Shown piece after piece: positions 44,906-53,137 of a stretch of 64,000 nucleotides of DNA. How positions within the stretch are numbered: position 1 is the first letter of the stretch; every line of letters starts with the position of its first letter. The notes under the pieces are model-generated. The model was not told where the DNA came from. It ran no database searches and saw only the letters and a list, made by a program, of their open reading frames with translations. Source of the stretch: an uncultured Flavobacteriales bacterium (GTDB lineage: Bacteria; Bacteroidota; Bacteroidia; Flavobacteriales; Crocinitomicaceae); contig CAMLLB010000008.1 in NCBI GenBank assembly GCA_946480815.1, forward strand, positions 52,237-116,236. Direction: 5' to 3'. The position numbers and the translations under genes were made by a program.

Positions 44906-46177
44906 ATGAACGTTTTCAAATTTGGTGGAGCTTCTGTGAAAGACGCCAATGCAGTAAGGAATGTATCTCACATTCTTTCCCTTTTCCCTAAAGATCAATT
45001 GATTGTTGTAGTCTCAGCGATGGGCAAGACCACCAATGCAATGGAAGAGATTGTTGATTCACTTTGGAACAGGAACGAGAAACGTTACATGGAATTAATA
45101 GAGGACCGTTATCAGTTCCACCAATTAATCGTTGCAGAGTTATTTCCGGAAAAACACTATTTCATCCATCAGCAAATGGACGAATTGTTTGAATCCCTGA
45201 AAAACCGTTACCATCTTCCGATCTCGGATAATTACAACTTTGAATACGACCAGATTGTTTCATTGGGAGAAGTGTTATCAACCATGATCGTGGAAGCTTT
45301 CATGAAAGAAGAAGGCCATGCTACTGCTTGGGTTGATTGCAGAAAGATTATCCGTACCAATCATGAGTACCGTGAAGGTGAAGTGGACTGGGCAAAAACG
45401 GAAGCTTTGGTAAACGAACGTTTGCTTCCTTTATTCAAAGAAAAGCGCATTGCCATTACTCAAGGTTTTATCGGGCACACTTCTGAAGGATTTACAACTA
45501 CCCTTGGAAGAGAAGGTTCTGACTTCACTGCCGGAATCTTAGCGTATTGCACCAATGCAAAGGGCGTTACGATCTGGAAAGACGTTCCCGGAATGCTGAA
45601 TGCAGATCCGAAATGGTTCGACGATACGATCAAACTTCAAAAAATCTCGTTCAAGGAAGCAATTGAACTGTCTTACTACGGAGCAAGTGTGATCCACCCG
45701 AAAACTATCAAGCCGCTTCAGAATAAAGGAATTCCCTTATACGTAAAATCATTTATCGATCCGAATGCAGAAGGAACTGTCATCCAGGAATCGATGGATT
45801 TTGACCACCTGGTGCCATCCTTCATTTTCAAAATGGACCAGGTATTGATGTCGTTCACACCAAAAGATTTTTCCTTCATCGTAGAAGAAAACCTGGGCGA
45901 TATTTTCCAGCAACTGGCATTTTACGGAGTGAAAATTAACCTGATGCAAAATTCAGCCTTAAGTTTTTCCATTTTGTTCGACCGTTCAAAAACAGAACCG
46001 ATGAAACTGGTAGAGAAATTCAAAGACCAATATTCGGTGCGTTACAATGAAGGATTGGAATTGGTAACCATTCGCCATTACGACCAGGCAACGATTGATC
46101 GTGTAACAATTGACAAAGAGATTCTCTTGGAACAGCGGACACGACAAACGATTCGCATGGTGATGAAAAACAAATAA
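44906..46177 (+). CDS. Aspartate kinase
   Basis: 423 residues. KFGGASVKD at the N-terminus and TTLGREGSDFTAGILAY are the kinase signatures, with a Lys-DVPGMLNADP strand next. The C-terminal part holds ACT-like regulatory domains (EENLGDIFQQLAFYGVKINLMQ, and a second). First step of lysine, threonine and methionine synthesis from aspartate. ATG 44906 was chosen; an upstream TTG frame start is inferior. No other pathway gene is nearby. Confidence 0.93.
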   Translation: MNVFKFGGASVKDANAVRNVSHILSLFPKDQLIVVVSAMGKTTNAMEEIVDSLWNRNEKRYMELIEDRYQFHQLIVAELFPEKHYFIHQQMDELFESLKNRYHLPISDNYNFEYDQIVSLGEVLSTMIVEAFMKEEGHATAWVDCRKIIRTNHEYREGEVDWAKTEALVNERLLPLFKEKRIAITQGFIGHTSEGFTTTLGREGSDFTAGILAYCTNAKGVTIWKDVPGMLNADPKWFDDTIKLQKISFKEAIELSYYGASVIHPKTIKPLQNKGIPLYVKSFIDPNAEGTVIQESMDFDHLVPSFIFKMDQVLMSFTPKDFSFIVEENLGDIFQQLAFYGVKINLMQNSALSFSILFDRSKTEPMKLVEKFKDQYSVRYNEGLELVTIRHYDQATIDRVTIDKEILLEQRTRQTIRMVMKNK

Positions 46178-46232
46178 GAGAAAGCACTGCTTTCGATAAT
46201 AACTGTGGCAGCAAATTTCTTATAAATTTAAA

Positions 46233-46258
46233 TAGGGGTGCAATTAATCGCACCCCTA
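46233..46258. repeat. Palindromic terminator element, copy C
   Basis: TAGGGGTGC (46233-46241) pairs with GCACCCCTA (46250-46258), with apex AATTAATC. One C-to-T change in the GC block is matched in the other arm (compensatory). Outer stem is the shortest of the set, with AAAT on the left and TTATTT on the right. It lies between aspartate kinase and the tandem-OmpA gene, both on the plus strand. Confidence 0.8.
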
Positions 46259-46264
46259 CTTATT

Positions 46265-46272
46265 TATCTTTG
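46265..46272 (+). promoter_or_regulatory. Possible -7 box for the tandem-OmpA gene
   Basis: TATCTTTG fits TAnnTTTG, 42 bases before the ATG at 46315, just after repeat copy C. No clear -33. Confidence 0.35.
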
Positions 46273-46314
46273 TAACCAAATGAAGCAGGATGTATTATCC
46301 ATACTGAAAAACTT

Positions 46315-47091
46315 ATGAAAGGACTCTTACATTCACTTTTCATCCTCGTACCTATTTTGTCATTCTCCCAGGCGAAAGTACCGGTTGATTCCATGTCGTT
46401 GTATTTTGAGTTCAACAGTCATGAAGTCTCCTTTCAGAACACAACTAATTCAGACACAAAAACCAGACTTTCAAAGTTCAAAAATGAAACATTGACACTT
46501 CGTGCCTATACCGACTCAACCGGCTCGAAAGAATACAATTTGAAATTGGCAGAAGCACGTTTGGAAGCTGTAAAAAAATTCCTGAATAAATCCTATCCGG
46601 ATCAATTTATCATCAAAACAGAAATTGCTGTAGGTGAAGATCTTTCGCGCAAGTCAGACGCAGACAAACGACGGGTCGACATTTTTGTATCTCATTCCTC
46701 CAAAACGGTTACAAATGCAAGCACTTCCAATAAAAAACGGACTTTTGAGCTGAATGTACCGATCCAATTGAACATTCAATTTGTTTACGGACGGGATGAG
46801 GTATTGAAAAGTTCCTATGAAGATATTCAATTCCTGATAGAAACGCTCCAGGCAGATCCGTCACTCTATGTTGCACTTGCAGGACATGTTTGTTGCGGTA
46901 CGGACGGGAAAAATCTTTCCGGTTTGCGTGCCGAACGTATCAAACAAATTTTGGTAATGGAAGGAAATATTTCCGGAAGCAGAATCCATGCCATCGGGTT
47001 TGGAAATAAAAAGCCGCTTTTCGTAGAAGATTCGGAAGAACACCGGCAGGCCAACCGACGGGTTGAAGCAACGTTCTATAAAAAACAGTAG
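46315..47091 (+). CDS. Protein with two OmpA-like domains
   Basis: 258 residues. A signal peptide (MKGLLHSLFILVPILSFSQ) precedes two OmpA-like modules. The first (about 25-130) has TLRAYTDSTGSKEYNLKLAEAR and KRRVDIFVS. The second (about 150-258) has QFVYGRDEVLKSSYEDI, LAGHVCCGTDGKNLSGLRAER and ANRRVEATF. The usual HTD peptidoglycan-contact motif is altered in both (AYTD; GHVCCGTD). It is probably periplasmic and wall-associated. Its last codons and stop lie inside repeat copy D. Confidence 0.8.
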   Translation: MKGLLHSLFILVPILSFSQAKVPVDSMSLYFEFNSHEVSFQNTTNSDTKTRLSKFKNETLTLRAYTDSTGSKEYNLKLAEARLEAVKKFLNKSYPDQFIIKTEIAVGEDLSRKSDADKRRVDIFVSHSSKTVTNASTSNKKRTFELNVPIQLNIQFVYGRDEVLKSSYEDIQFLIETLQADPSLYVALAGHVCCGTDGKNLSGLRAERIKQILVMEGNISGSRIHAIGFGNKKPLFVEDSEEHRQANRRVEATFYKKQ

Positions 47092-47123
47092 GGGCGCGAT
47101 TAATCACGCCCCTACTGTTTTTT
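47080..47123. repeat. Palindromic terminator element, copy D
   Basis: Arms 47080-47101 and 47102-47123 pair over 22 bases with one mismatch; outer stem AAAAAACAGT, inner GC block AGGGGCG, apex near GATTAATC. The stop TAG (47089-47091) of the tandem-OmpA gene and its last three codons are inside the left arm. The convergent gene at 47127 ends 4 bases after it. Confidence 0.88.
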
Positions 47124-47126
47124 ATT

Positions 47127-47708
47127 CTATGAATTTCCTTTTAATGGTTTCACCGACTTGATCGATTTGGCCATTAAATCAATAATAATCTTCTCAAATC
47201 CGTCATCACGACTTCTAAAGACATAGGTAATTCCATCGATTACTTTTTGTCCGTAAACGTGATATGTTTTATGCTCCACCCCTACTGATTTCGAAGCGCC
47301 TTTCTTTCCATCAACCTTCAATTCGCGTTCGTATAAAATGAAATCCGGTTCATCTACCAGGTACTTGACCTTATAAAAATTCAAACCTGCCAAACGCTTT
47401 TTCTCGGAAGAAACCATTTCACGATCAGAACCCCAATCGTCAATGATCATATGAAAATTCGGACCAACCATCAGTTCCCACTTGAAATCATCTTCCACGT
47501 GAATAATCTCAGGTTGTGTAGATGCGCCAATATTTGCAGTTTCATCCGGCAACATAATCATAACCGGAATATCGTACGGCTTCATAGAAAACCCTTGAAA
47601 TTCGTACAGTTCCTCATCAGTCAATTCTTTATCTTCATCCGAATCACCACAGCGAACCGCAACCAGGGAAAGGGTTAAAAGCAACAAAAAGAGTGAAATT
47701 TTTTTCAT
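47127..47708 (-). CDS. Hypothetical lipoprotein
   Basis: 193 residues with a lipobox VAVRC (acyl-Cys near residue 20) and a very acidic first stretch (DSDEDKELTDEE). No family was recognised. The body is a mixture of predicted strands (DDFKWELMVGPNFHMIIDDW, DFILYERELKVDG, YHVYGQKVIDGITYVFRSR). It is convergent with the tandem-OmpA gene and divergent from crtI. Confidence 0.6.
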   Translation of the reverse strand: MKKISLFLLLLTLSLVAVRCGDSDEDKELTDEELYEFQGFSMKPYDIPVMIMLPDETANIGASTQPEIIHVEDDFKWELMVGPNFHMIIDDWGSDREMVSSEKKRLAGLNFYKVKYLVDEPDFILYERELKVDGKKGASKSVGVEHKTYHVYGQKVIDGITYVFRSRDDGFEKIIIDLMAKSIKSVKPLKGNS

Positions 47709-47915
47709 ACCTGTCTTTTATTTTCTACCTGGCTTTATAATCCAAACAGAAAAGTATATAAGGACAAATATAGTTTTTTTATCAATTTTGACCCAAAATC
47801 GCGGTTTCATTTCATTGAAGCTTAAAACTTTGATCACCGCCAAACCAATTAAAAGCGTAAATTCATCCTGGTCAAAACTCATGTCATTACTTCGATAATC
47901 CATTCAAACTTCTCA

Positions 47916-49391
47916 ATGTCAGGAAAAAAAATAGCAATTATCGGTTCGGGTGTTTCCAGTTTATCCTGTGCGGCATTCCTCGCAAAGGAGGGGCATGAGG
48001 TGACGATCCTGGAAAAAAATGACAGCATCGGGGGAAGGGCACGACAGTTTAAGACCGATAACGGGTTCACTTTCGACATGGGGCCAAGCTGGTACTGGAT
48101 GCCGGATATTTTTGAGAATTTCTACAACCAATTTGGTTACACTGCTTCAGACTTATATGAACTGGTAAGACTTGATCCTTCCTACCAGGTAATATGGGGC
48201 AGTAACGACATTGACCCGATTCCGGCTTCTGTTGCAGAACTGGAAGAATATTTCGAGAAACTGGAGATTGGAAGCAGTGTAAAATTGAGAAAATTTCTTG
48301 CTGATGCCGAAAAAAAATACGAAATCGGGATGAAGGACCTGGTATATAAACCCAGCTTGAAATTGATAGAATTTGCAGATACACGGATACTTGCCGGCCT
48401 TTTCAAAATGCATTTATTTACTTCATATGCTTCCTTTATCCGGAAATACTTCACCCATCCGAAAATAATTTCCCTGCTTGAATTTCCAATTCTTTTCCTG
48501 GGAGCTACTCCAAAAGACACCCCTGCACTTTATTCGTTGATGAATTATGCAGACATCCGTTTGGGAACCTGGTATCCGATGGGTGGCATGTTTGAATTTA
48601 TAAAAGCTTTCGAGCGAATTGCACTGGACCAGGGAGTAGTTTTTTCATTAAATACACACGTAACCGGATTTAACACTTTAAACGGTAAAATCGAATCCAT
48701 TTCAACCTCCAAAGGACAAATTGCCTGCGATTATGTAATCTCAGGGGCGGATTACCGGCATACAGAACAATTGCTGAAGAATAAAGCGAATTACACGGAT
48801 GCTTATTGGTCAAAACGAACAATGGCCCCATCCTGCTTATTATTCTACATTGGTCTGGATTGCAAAGTACCAAACCTGCTGCATCACAATTTATTTTTTG
48901 ATGAGGATTTTGAGACACATGCGTCTGACATTTACAAAAATCCGAAATGGCCGCGAAAACCACTTTTTTATGCCAGTTGTCCTTCGAAAACAGATCCATC
49001 AGTAGCACCTGTAAATGGAGAAAATTTGTTCCTTTTGATACCGATTGCGCCCAACCTGGAAGACTCCGAAGAAAAGCGGGAAGCCTATTTTGAGATCTTG
49101 AAAAATCGCCTGATTGAAAAAATCGGCTTTGATATCAATCCGCACATCGTTTACAAACGTAGTTATTGTATCTCCGATTTTGTAACGGATTACAATGCGT
49201 TCAAAGGGAATGCGTATGGATTGGCAAACACACTGAAACAAACCGCTTTATTGAAACCGCGCATTCGAAACAAACAGTTGTCAAACCTGTTTTACACAGG
49301 ACAATTGACAGTCCCTGGACCTGGTATCCCGCCTTCAATTGTTTCGGGAGAAGTGGTCGCAAAACAGGTGATTAAATGCATTAAAAACTGA
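47916..49391 (+). CDS. crtI: Phytoene desaturase
   Basis: 491 residues. The N-terminal FAD motif reads IAIIGSGVSSLSCAAFLAKEGHEVTILEKNDSIGGRARQF; WYPMGGMFEFIKAF and the C-terminal LFYTGQLTVPGPGIPPSIVSGE are CrtI hallmarks. It introduces double bonds into phytoene on the way to lycopene. It lies 15 bases before crtB, and the run crtI-crtB-idi-queD has almost no spacing, hence one operon. Confidence 0.95.
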   Translation: MSGKKIAIIGSGVSSLSCAAFLAKEGHEVTILEKNDSIGGRARQFKTDNGFTFDMGPSWYWMPDIFENFYNQFGYTASDLYELVRLDPSYQVIWGSNDIDPIPASVAELEEYFEKLEIGSSVKLRKFLADAEKKYEIGMKDLVYKPSLKLIEFADTRILAGLFKMHLFTSYASFIRKYFTHPKIISLLEFPILFLGATPKDTPALYSLMNYADIRLGTWYPMGGMFEFIKAFERIALDQGVVFSLNTHVTGFNTLNGKIESISTSKGQIACDYVISGADYRHTEQLLKNKANYTDAYWSKRTMAPSCLLFYIGLDCKVPNLLHHNLFFDEDFETHASDIYKNPKWPRKPLFYASCPSKTDPSVAPVNGENLFLLIPIAPNLEDSEEKREAYFEILKNRLIEKIGFDINPHIVYKRSYCISDFVTDYNAFKGNAYGLANTLKQTALLKPRIRNKQLSNLFYTGQLTVPGPGIPPSIVSGEVVAKQVIKCIKN

Positions 49392-49406
49392 ACTAAGAAC
49401 CTCGCT

Positions 49407-50243
49407 ATGAAACAATTGTTCGATACACTTTCGCTTGAAATGAGTGCCTTGACCACCAAAAGGTACAGCACATCCTTTTCAATCGGGATTCGCTTTCTGA
49501 GTAAAGACCTGCAAGCGCCTATTCACGCCATCTACGGATTCGTGCGCTTTGCAGATGAAATTGTCGATTCATTTCACCAATACGAAAAGAAAGAATTGCT
49601 CCGCGAGTTCAAATCCGAAACATATAAAGCAATCGAACGCGGAATTTCCCTGAATCCAATCCTCAACAGTTTTCAATGGGCGGTAAACAAGTATCAAATC
49701 GATTCGGAACTCATCGAGATTTTCCTGCAATCAATGGAAATGGATTTGGAAACAACCCAATACGAACGAAAAGTCTACGAGCAATATATCCTTGGTTCTG
49801 CCGAAGTAGTCGGATTGATGTGCCTGAAAGTTTTCGTAAGAGGAAATATGGAAAACTATTTGAAACTGAGAGATCCGGCCATGAAATTAGGTGCTGCTTT
49901 TCAAAAGATCAATTTTTTACGGGATCTGAATGCAGACTACTACCAATTGGGGCGGACTTACTTTCCTGAAATGAATTTCAACTTGTTTGATCAGGAAATG
50001 AAAGCCAAAATTGAGTCGGAAATCGAAGCAGATTTCAAAGCCGGGTATGAAGGAATTAAAAAACTTCCGAAAGATGCCCGATTCGGGGTTTATATGGCTT
50101 ATCGCTATTATACCAAATTGTTTCACAAAATCAGGAAAACAGATGCCCACATTATTTTGGATCAACGCATCCGGATTCCTGATAATAAAAAGGTCCGTTT
50201 GCTATTTACTTCTTATCTTCGTCATAACTTGAATTTATTGTAG
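49407..50243 (+). CDS. crtB: Phytoene synthase
   Basis: 278 residues. The two aspartate-rich motifs are in GFVRFADEIVDSF and FLRDLNADYYQLGRTYFP. It condenses two GGPP molecules to phytoene; the polyprenyl synthase at 12722 is the only short-chain synthase in the window. The stop is 2 bases before the idi start. Confidence 0.95.
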   Translation: MKQLFDTLSLEMSALTTKRYSTSFSIGIRFLSKDLQAPIHAIYGFVRFADEIVDSFHQYEKKELLREFKSETYKAIERGISLNPILNSFQWAVNKYQIDSELIEIFLQSMEMDLETTQYERKVYEQYILGSAEVVGLMCLKVFVRGNMENYLKLRDPAMKLGAAFQKINFLRDLNADYYQLGRTYFPEMNFNLFDQEMKAKIESEIEADFKAGYEGIKKLPKDARFGVYMAYRYYTKLFHKIRKTDAHIILDQRIRIPDNKKVRLLFTSYLRHNLNLL

Positions 50244-50245
50244 AA

Positions 50246-50767
50246 TTGGAAACGGTAGTATTGGTAAATGAACAGGATGAGGTGATTGGTTCCATGGAGA
50301 AAATGGAAGCTCATGAAAAAGGGATATTGCATCGTGCTTTCTCCGTCCTCATTCATCAAAATGGAAAAATTCTCCTTCAGCAACGAAGCTTAAACAAATA
50401 CCATTCAAGTGGTTTGTGGACCAATACCTGTTGTTCGCATCCCAGATTGAATGAGTCATTGGCAACTGCAGGAAATCGCCGGTTGAAAGAAGAAATGGGA
50501 ATCGATTGCATGGTATCTCCTCATTTCCACTTTATTTACAAAGCTCAATTGGACAGTGGTTTGGTTGAACATGAACTGGATCATGTCCTGTTTGGCACTT
50601 ATTCCGGTGAAATCAACCCAAATCCGGATGAAGTAATGGATTACAAATGGGTAGATTGGAATGAATTTGCAGAAGACATTACACATCATCCCGAACGTTA
50701 TACAGCCTGGCTTCAAATCCTGGTTAGCGATTACAAACCTCAAATAGAAGAAATCCTTTTCCAATGA
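50246..50767 (+). CDS. idi: Isopentenyl-diphosphate delta-isomerase (type I), TTG start
   Basis: 173 residues. HRAFSVLIHQNGKILLQQRS, WTNTCCSHPRLNES (Cys and His site) and RRLKEEMGIDC are the type I Nudix-fold signatures. It interconverts IPP and DMAPP. The start is TTG at 50246: the in-frame stop at 50225 leaves no ATG or GTG upstream, and VLVNEQDEVIGSMEKMEAHEKG must be in the protein by family comparison. It overlaps queD by 4 bases (ATGA). Confidence 0.93.
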   Translation: METVVLVNEQDEVIGSMEKMEAHEKGILHRAFSVLIHQNGKILLQQRSLNKYHSSGLWTNTCCSHPRLNESLATAGNRRLKEEMGIDCMVSPHFHFIYKAQLDSGLVEHELDHVLFGTYSGEINPNPDEVMDYKWVDWNEFAEDITHHPERYTAWLQILVSDYKPQIEEILFQ

Positions 50768-51168
50768 AAATCTTTCGTATCGAACAATTCAATGCTGCAC
50801 ACCGTTTGTTTAACCCCAAATGGGATGATGAGACAAACGACCGCATCTTCGGAAAGTGTAATAATCCCAATTTCCACGGACACAATTACAAACTGGAAGT
50901 GGAACTGGATGGCCCGATCAATCCTGAAACGGGTTACGTAATGGATATGAAGCGTCTTTCTGACATTATGAAGTCGGAAATTTTGGAACGGTTTGATCAT
51001 CGGAACCTGAATTTGGATTGCCCGGAATTTAAAGACCTGATCCCTTCAGCTGAAAACATCGCTTTGGTTTGCTGGAACATTCTTCGCACCAAACTTCCTT
51101 CGGAACTGAAGTTGAAAGTACGCTTATGGGAAACTCCTAAAAACGGCGTTGAATATGATGGGATCTAA
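50764..51168 (+). CDS. queD: 6-carboxytetrahydropterin/6-pyruvoyltetrahydropterin synthase family
   Basis: 134 residues. Zn ligands are in FNAAHRLF and FHGHNYKLEV, and the catalytic Cys in GKCNNPN; FDHRNLNLD and ETPKNGVEY complete the family pattern. It makes 6-carboxytetrahydropterin for queuosine or a pterin intermediate. Location in a carotenoid operon is unexpected; pterins also serve as photolyase antenna cofactors in some organisms, which is a speculative link to the photolyase at 51717. Confidence 0.88.
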   Translation: MKIFRIEQFNAAHRLFNPKWDDETNDRIFGKCNNPNFHGHNYKLEVELDGPINPETGYVMDMKRLSDIMKSEILERFDHRNLNLDCPEFKDLIPSAENIALVCWNILRTKLPSELKLKVRLWETPKNGVEYDGI

Positions 51169-51260
51169 CTATTTATATAGGATAAGCATGTTTTTAAACA
51201 AAATAATGGCTGCACTAATCCCGAAATTCGGTACCAATATCAAAAGCAAACACTTTTTCT

Positions 51261-51268
51261 TATTTTTG
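51261..51268 (+). promoter_or_regulatory. Possible -7 box for small membrane gene
   Basis: TATTTTTG fits TAnnTTTG, 17 bases before the ATG at 51286. No -33 TTG at normal spacing. Confidence 0.35.
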
Positions 51269-51285
51269 CAGACAGTTCAATTAAT

Positions 51286-51606
51286 ATGAGAGCGCTTTCG
51301 GCAATAGGTTTTGTAATCAGTGTTATTGGCTTACTTTTGGTTTGCTACAACCAGTTTGCAATTATTCCGTTCCTGACAGACCTGAACAGTAACGCGGATA
51401 TCAAAGACAACGAATTTACACAGTCGCTGAGATTCAATTACGAAAATCAACTATTCTTTCTGAGTATGCTCAGTATTATCGTTGGTGTGTTCTCCGTTCT
51501 CTTTTGTTCCATCGTTTACCTGAAAAAACGTACCCGGATGACCTTGATTGGAACCATTCTTGGAGTTTTCGTTGCCGTGATGGGAATTATTCATTCGTGG
51601 TATTAA
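51286..51606 (+). CDS. Small three-helix membrane protein
   Basis: 106 residues with three hydrophobic helices (about 3-24, 55-78, 83-103) separated by a polar loop with Asp/Asn (TDLNSNADIKDNEFTQS). No family was recognised. It sits alone between queD and the photolyase with its own -7-like box, so it is probably a real gene. Confidence 0.6.
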   Translation: MRALSAIGFVISVIGLLLVCYNQFAIIPFLTDLNSNADIKDNEFTQSLRFNYENQLFFLSMLSIIVGVFSVLFCSIVYLKKRTRMTLIGTILGVFVAVMGIIHSWY

Positions 51607-51687
51607 TTGAGAATTGAAAATGCAAAATTGAAAAGTCAGATTCAAGTGATTTTTTAAGAATAAGATTCTAACCTTTTCAATTCTCAA
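51607..51687. repeat. Inverted repeat TTGAGAATTGAAAA
   Basis: TTGAGAATTGAAAA (51607-51620) is the exact inverse of 51674-51687. The arms are 53 bases apart and AT-rich. It may be a weak terminator or a diverged dispersed element. Confidence 0.5.
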
Positions 51688-51716
51688 ATTCTCCATTTTC
51701 CATTAAGACGAACTAT

Positions 51717-53021
51717 ATGGAACAACTAACTTTATTCTGGCACCGGAGAGACCTAAGAATTCATGATAATGCCGGACTTTTCAAAGCACTGAAACAAGGA
51801 GGGAAAGTTCAGCCGATCTTTATTTTTGACACAAACATTTTAAGCGAGCTTCCCAAGGACGATCAACGCGTTTTGTTCATTTATCAAACAATCCGGGAGT
51901 TAGGTGATTCTTACAAAAAACTGGGAGCATCTTTATGGGTATTTCATGGAAATCCAACAGAACTAATTCCCAAGCTGGTAGAAAAACATTCTGTTCAAAA
52001 AGTCTTTTGCAACCGGGATTACGAGCCGGAAGCCATCAAACGCGATAAATGCATCCACGAAAAACTTCAAAAACTGGCATGCGGCTTTTCAGGCTCAAAA
52101 GACCATGTTATTTTTGAAAAAGATGAGGTCGTAAAGCCTGATGGAAAGCCTTATCTTGTTTTCACTCCTTACATGAAACGCTGGAAGGAAAAGCTGGATG
52201 ATTTCTATTTGAAAACTTATCCGGTCGGAAAATACACTTCCAAACTGAATAAGGGAATCGAAACTCCTATTCCATCGCTGGAAGAATTAGGTTTCAGTGA
52301 CAAGCAAACTCAGGATTTCCCATCCTCAAAACTTCCCGCAAAAATCATCCGGGATTATCATAATACTCGTGACATCCCCGGAATTGAAGGCACTTCGCGT
52401 TTAAGCCTTCATCTGCGTTTCGGAACAGTATCTATCCGGGAATTAACAAGACTGGCAAAAAAAACCAATGAGAAATATTTGAATGAATTGATTTGGAGAG
52501 ATTTTTACCAAATGATCCTGTATTGGTACCCACTGAGCGTAACTCAAGCTTTCAAACCGGAATACGACCGTATTGAATGGGAGTTTGATGAAGTACAATT
52601 CCAGGCATGGCGCGATGGTAAGACGGGTTACCCATTGGTAGATGCCGGAATGCGCGAACTCAATCAAACTGGTCACATGCACAACCGCATCCGGATGGTC
52701 GTTGCAAGCTTTCTTTGCAAGCATTTATTGCACGACTGGCGTTTGGGCGAGCGTTATTTCGCAGAGAAACTACTTGACTTTGAGTTGGCGAGTAATGTCG
52801 GTGGCTGGCAATGGGCAGCAGGATCAGGTGTTGATGCTGCACCCTACTTCCGTATTTTTAATCCGACCAGTCAACAGGAAAAATTCGATCCTGAGTTTAA
52901 ATATATCAAAAAATGGGTCCCTGAATTTGGCTCCCCGGATTACCCTGAACCGATCGTGGATCATAAATGGGCACGTGAACGGGTTTTGGAACGCTATAAA
53001 AAGGCTCTTAATGCTAAATAA
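51717..53021 (+). CDS. Deoxyribodipyrimidine photolyase
   Basis: 434 residues. It starts with WHRRDLRIHDNAGLFKAL, and has PKYLVFTPYMKRW-like residues. The FAD-binding C-terminal half has LIWRDFYQMILYWYP, GYPLVDAGMRELNQTGHMHNR and ASNVGGWQWAAGSGVDAAPYFRIFNP, matching class I CPD photolyases. It repairs UV-induced pyrimidine dimers with light. It lies downstream of the crtI operon, separated by one small membrane gene. Confidence 0.94.
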   Translation: MEQLTLFWHRRDLRIHDNAGLFKALKQGGKVQPIFIFDTNILSELPKDDQRVLFIYQTIRELGDSYKKLGASLWVFHGNPTELIPKLVEKHSVQKVFCNRDYEPEAIKRDKCIHEKLQKLACGFSGSKDHVIFEKDEVVKPDGKPYLVFTPYMKRWKEKLDDFYLKTYPVGKYTSKLNKGIETPIPSLEELGFSDKQTQDFPSSKLPAKIIRDYHNTRDIPGIEGTSRLSLHLRFGTVSIRELTRLAKKTNEKYLNELIWRDFYQMILYWYPLSVTQAFKPEYDRIEWEFDEVQFQAWRDGKTGYPLVDAGMRELNQTGHMHNRIRMVVASFLCKHLLHDWRLGERYFAEKLLDFELASNVGGWQWAAGSGVDAAPYFRIFNPTSQQEKFDPEFKYIKKWVPEFGSPDYPEPIVDHKWARERVLERYKKALNAK

Positions 53022-53137
53022 TCTCCAGAATTAAGTTATTAAAACAAGATATCCTGATATCAACAAATACGGAAGATATAATATCATGTCTTCGTTATAT
53101 AACGAAATCATTATTTGATAAAATCATGAGATTTCCA

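Noticed and set aside
47718..47903. 61-codon minus-strand frame upstream of crtI
   Set aside because: One hydrophobic stretch but no RBS or promoter of note and no neighbours in support; probably chance.
40097..51168. queA and queD as one queuosine locus
   Set aside because: They are about 10 kb apart, on opposite strands and in unrelated operons.
53091..53106. TTCGTTATATAACGAA, a perfect 16-base palindrome
   Set aside because: It lies after the photolyase gene but has no T-run and no second copy; may be chance in AT-rich DNA.
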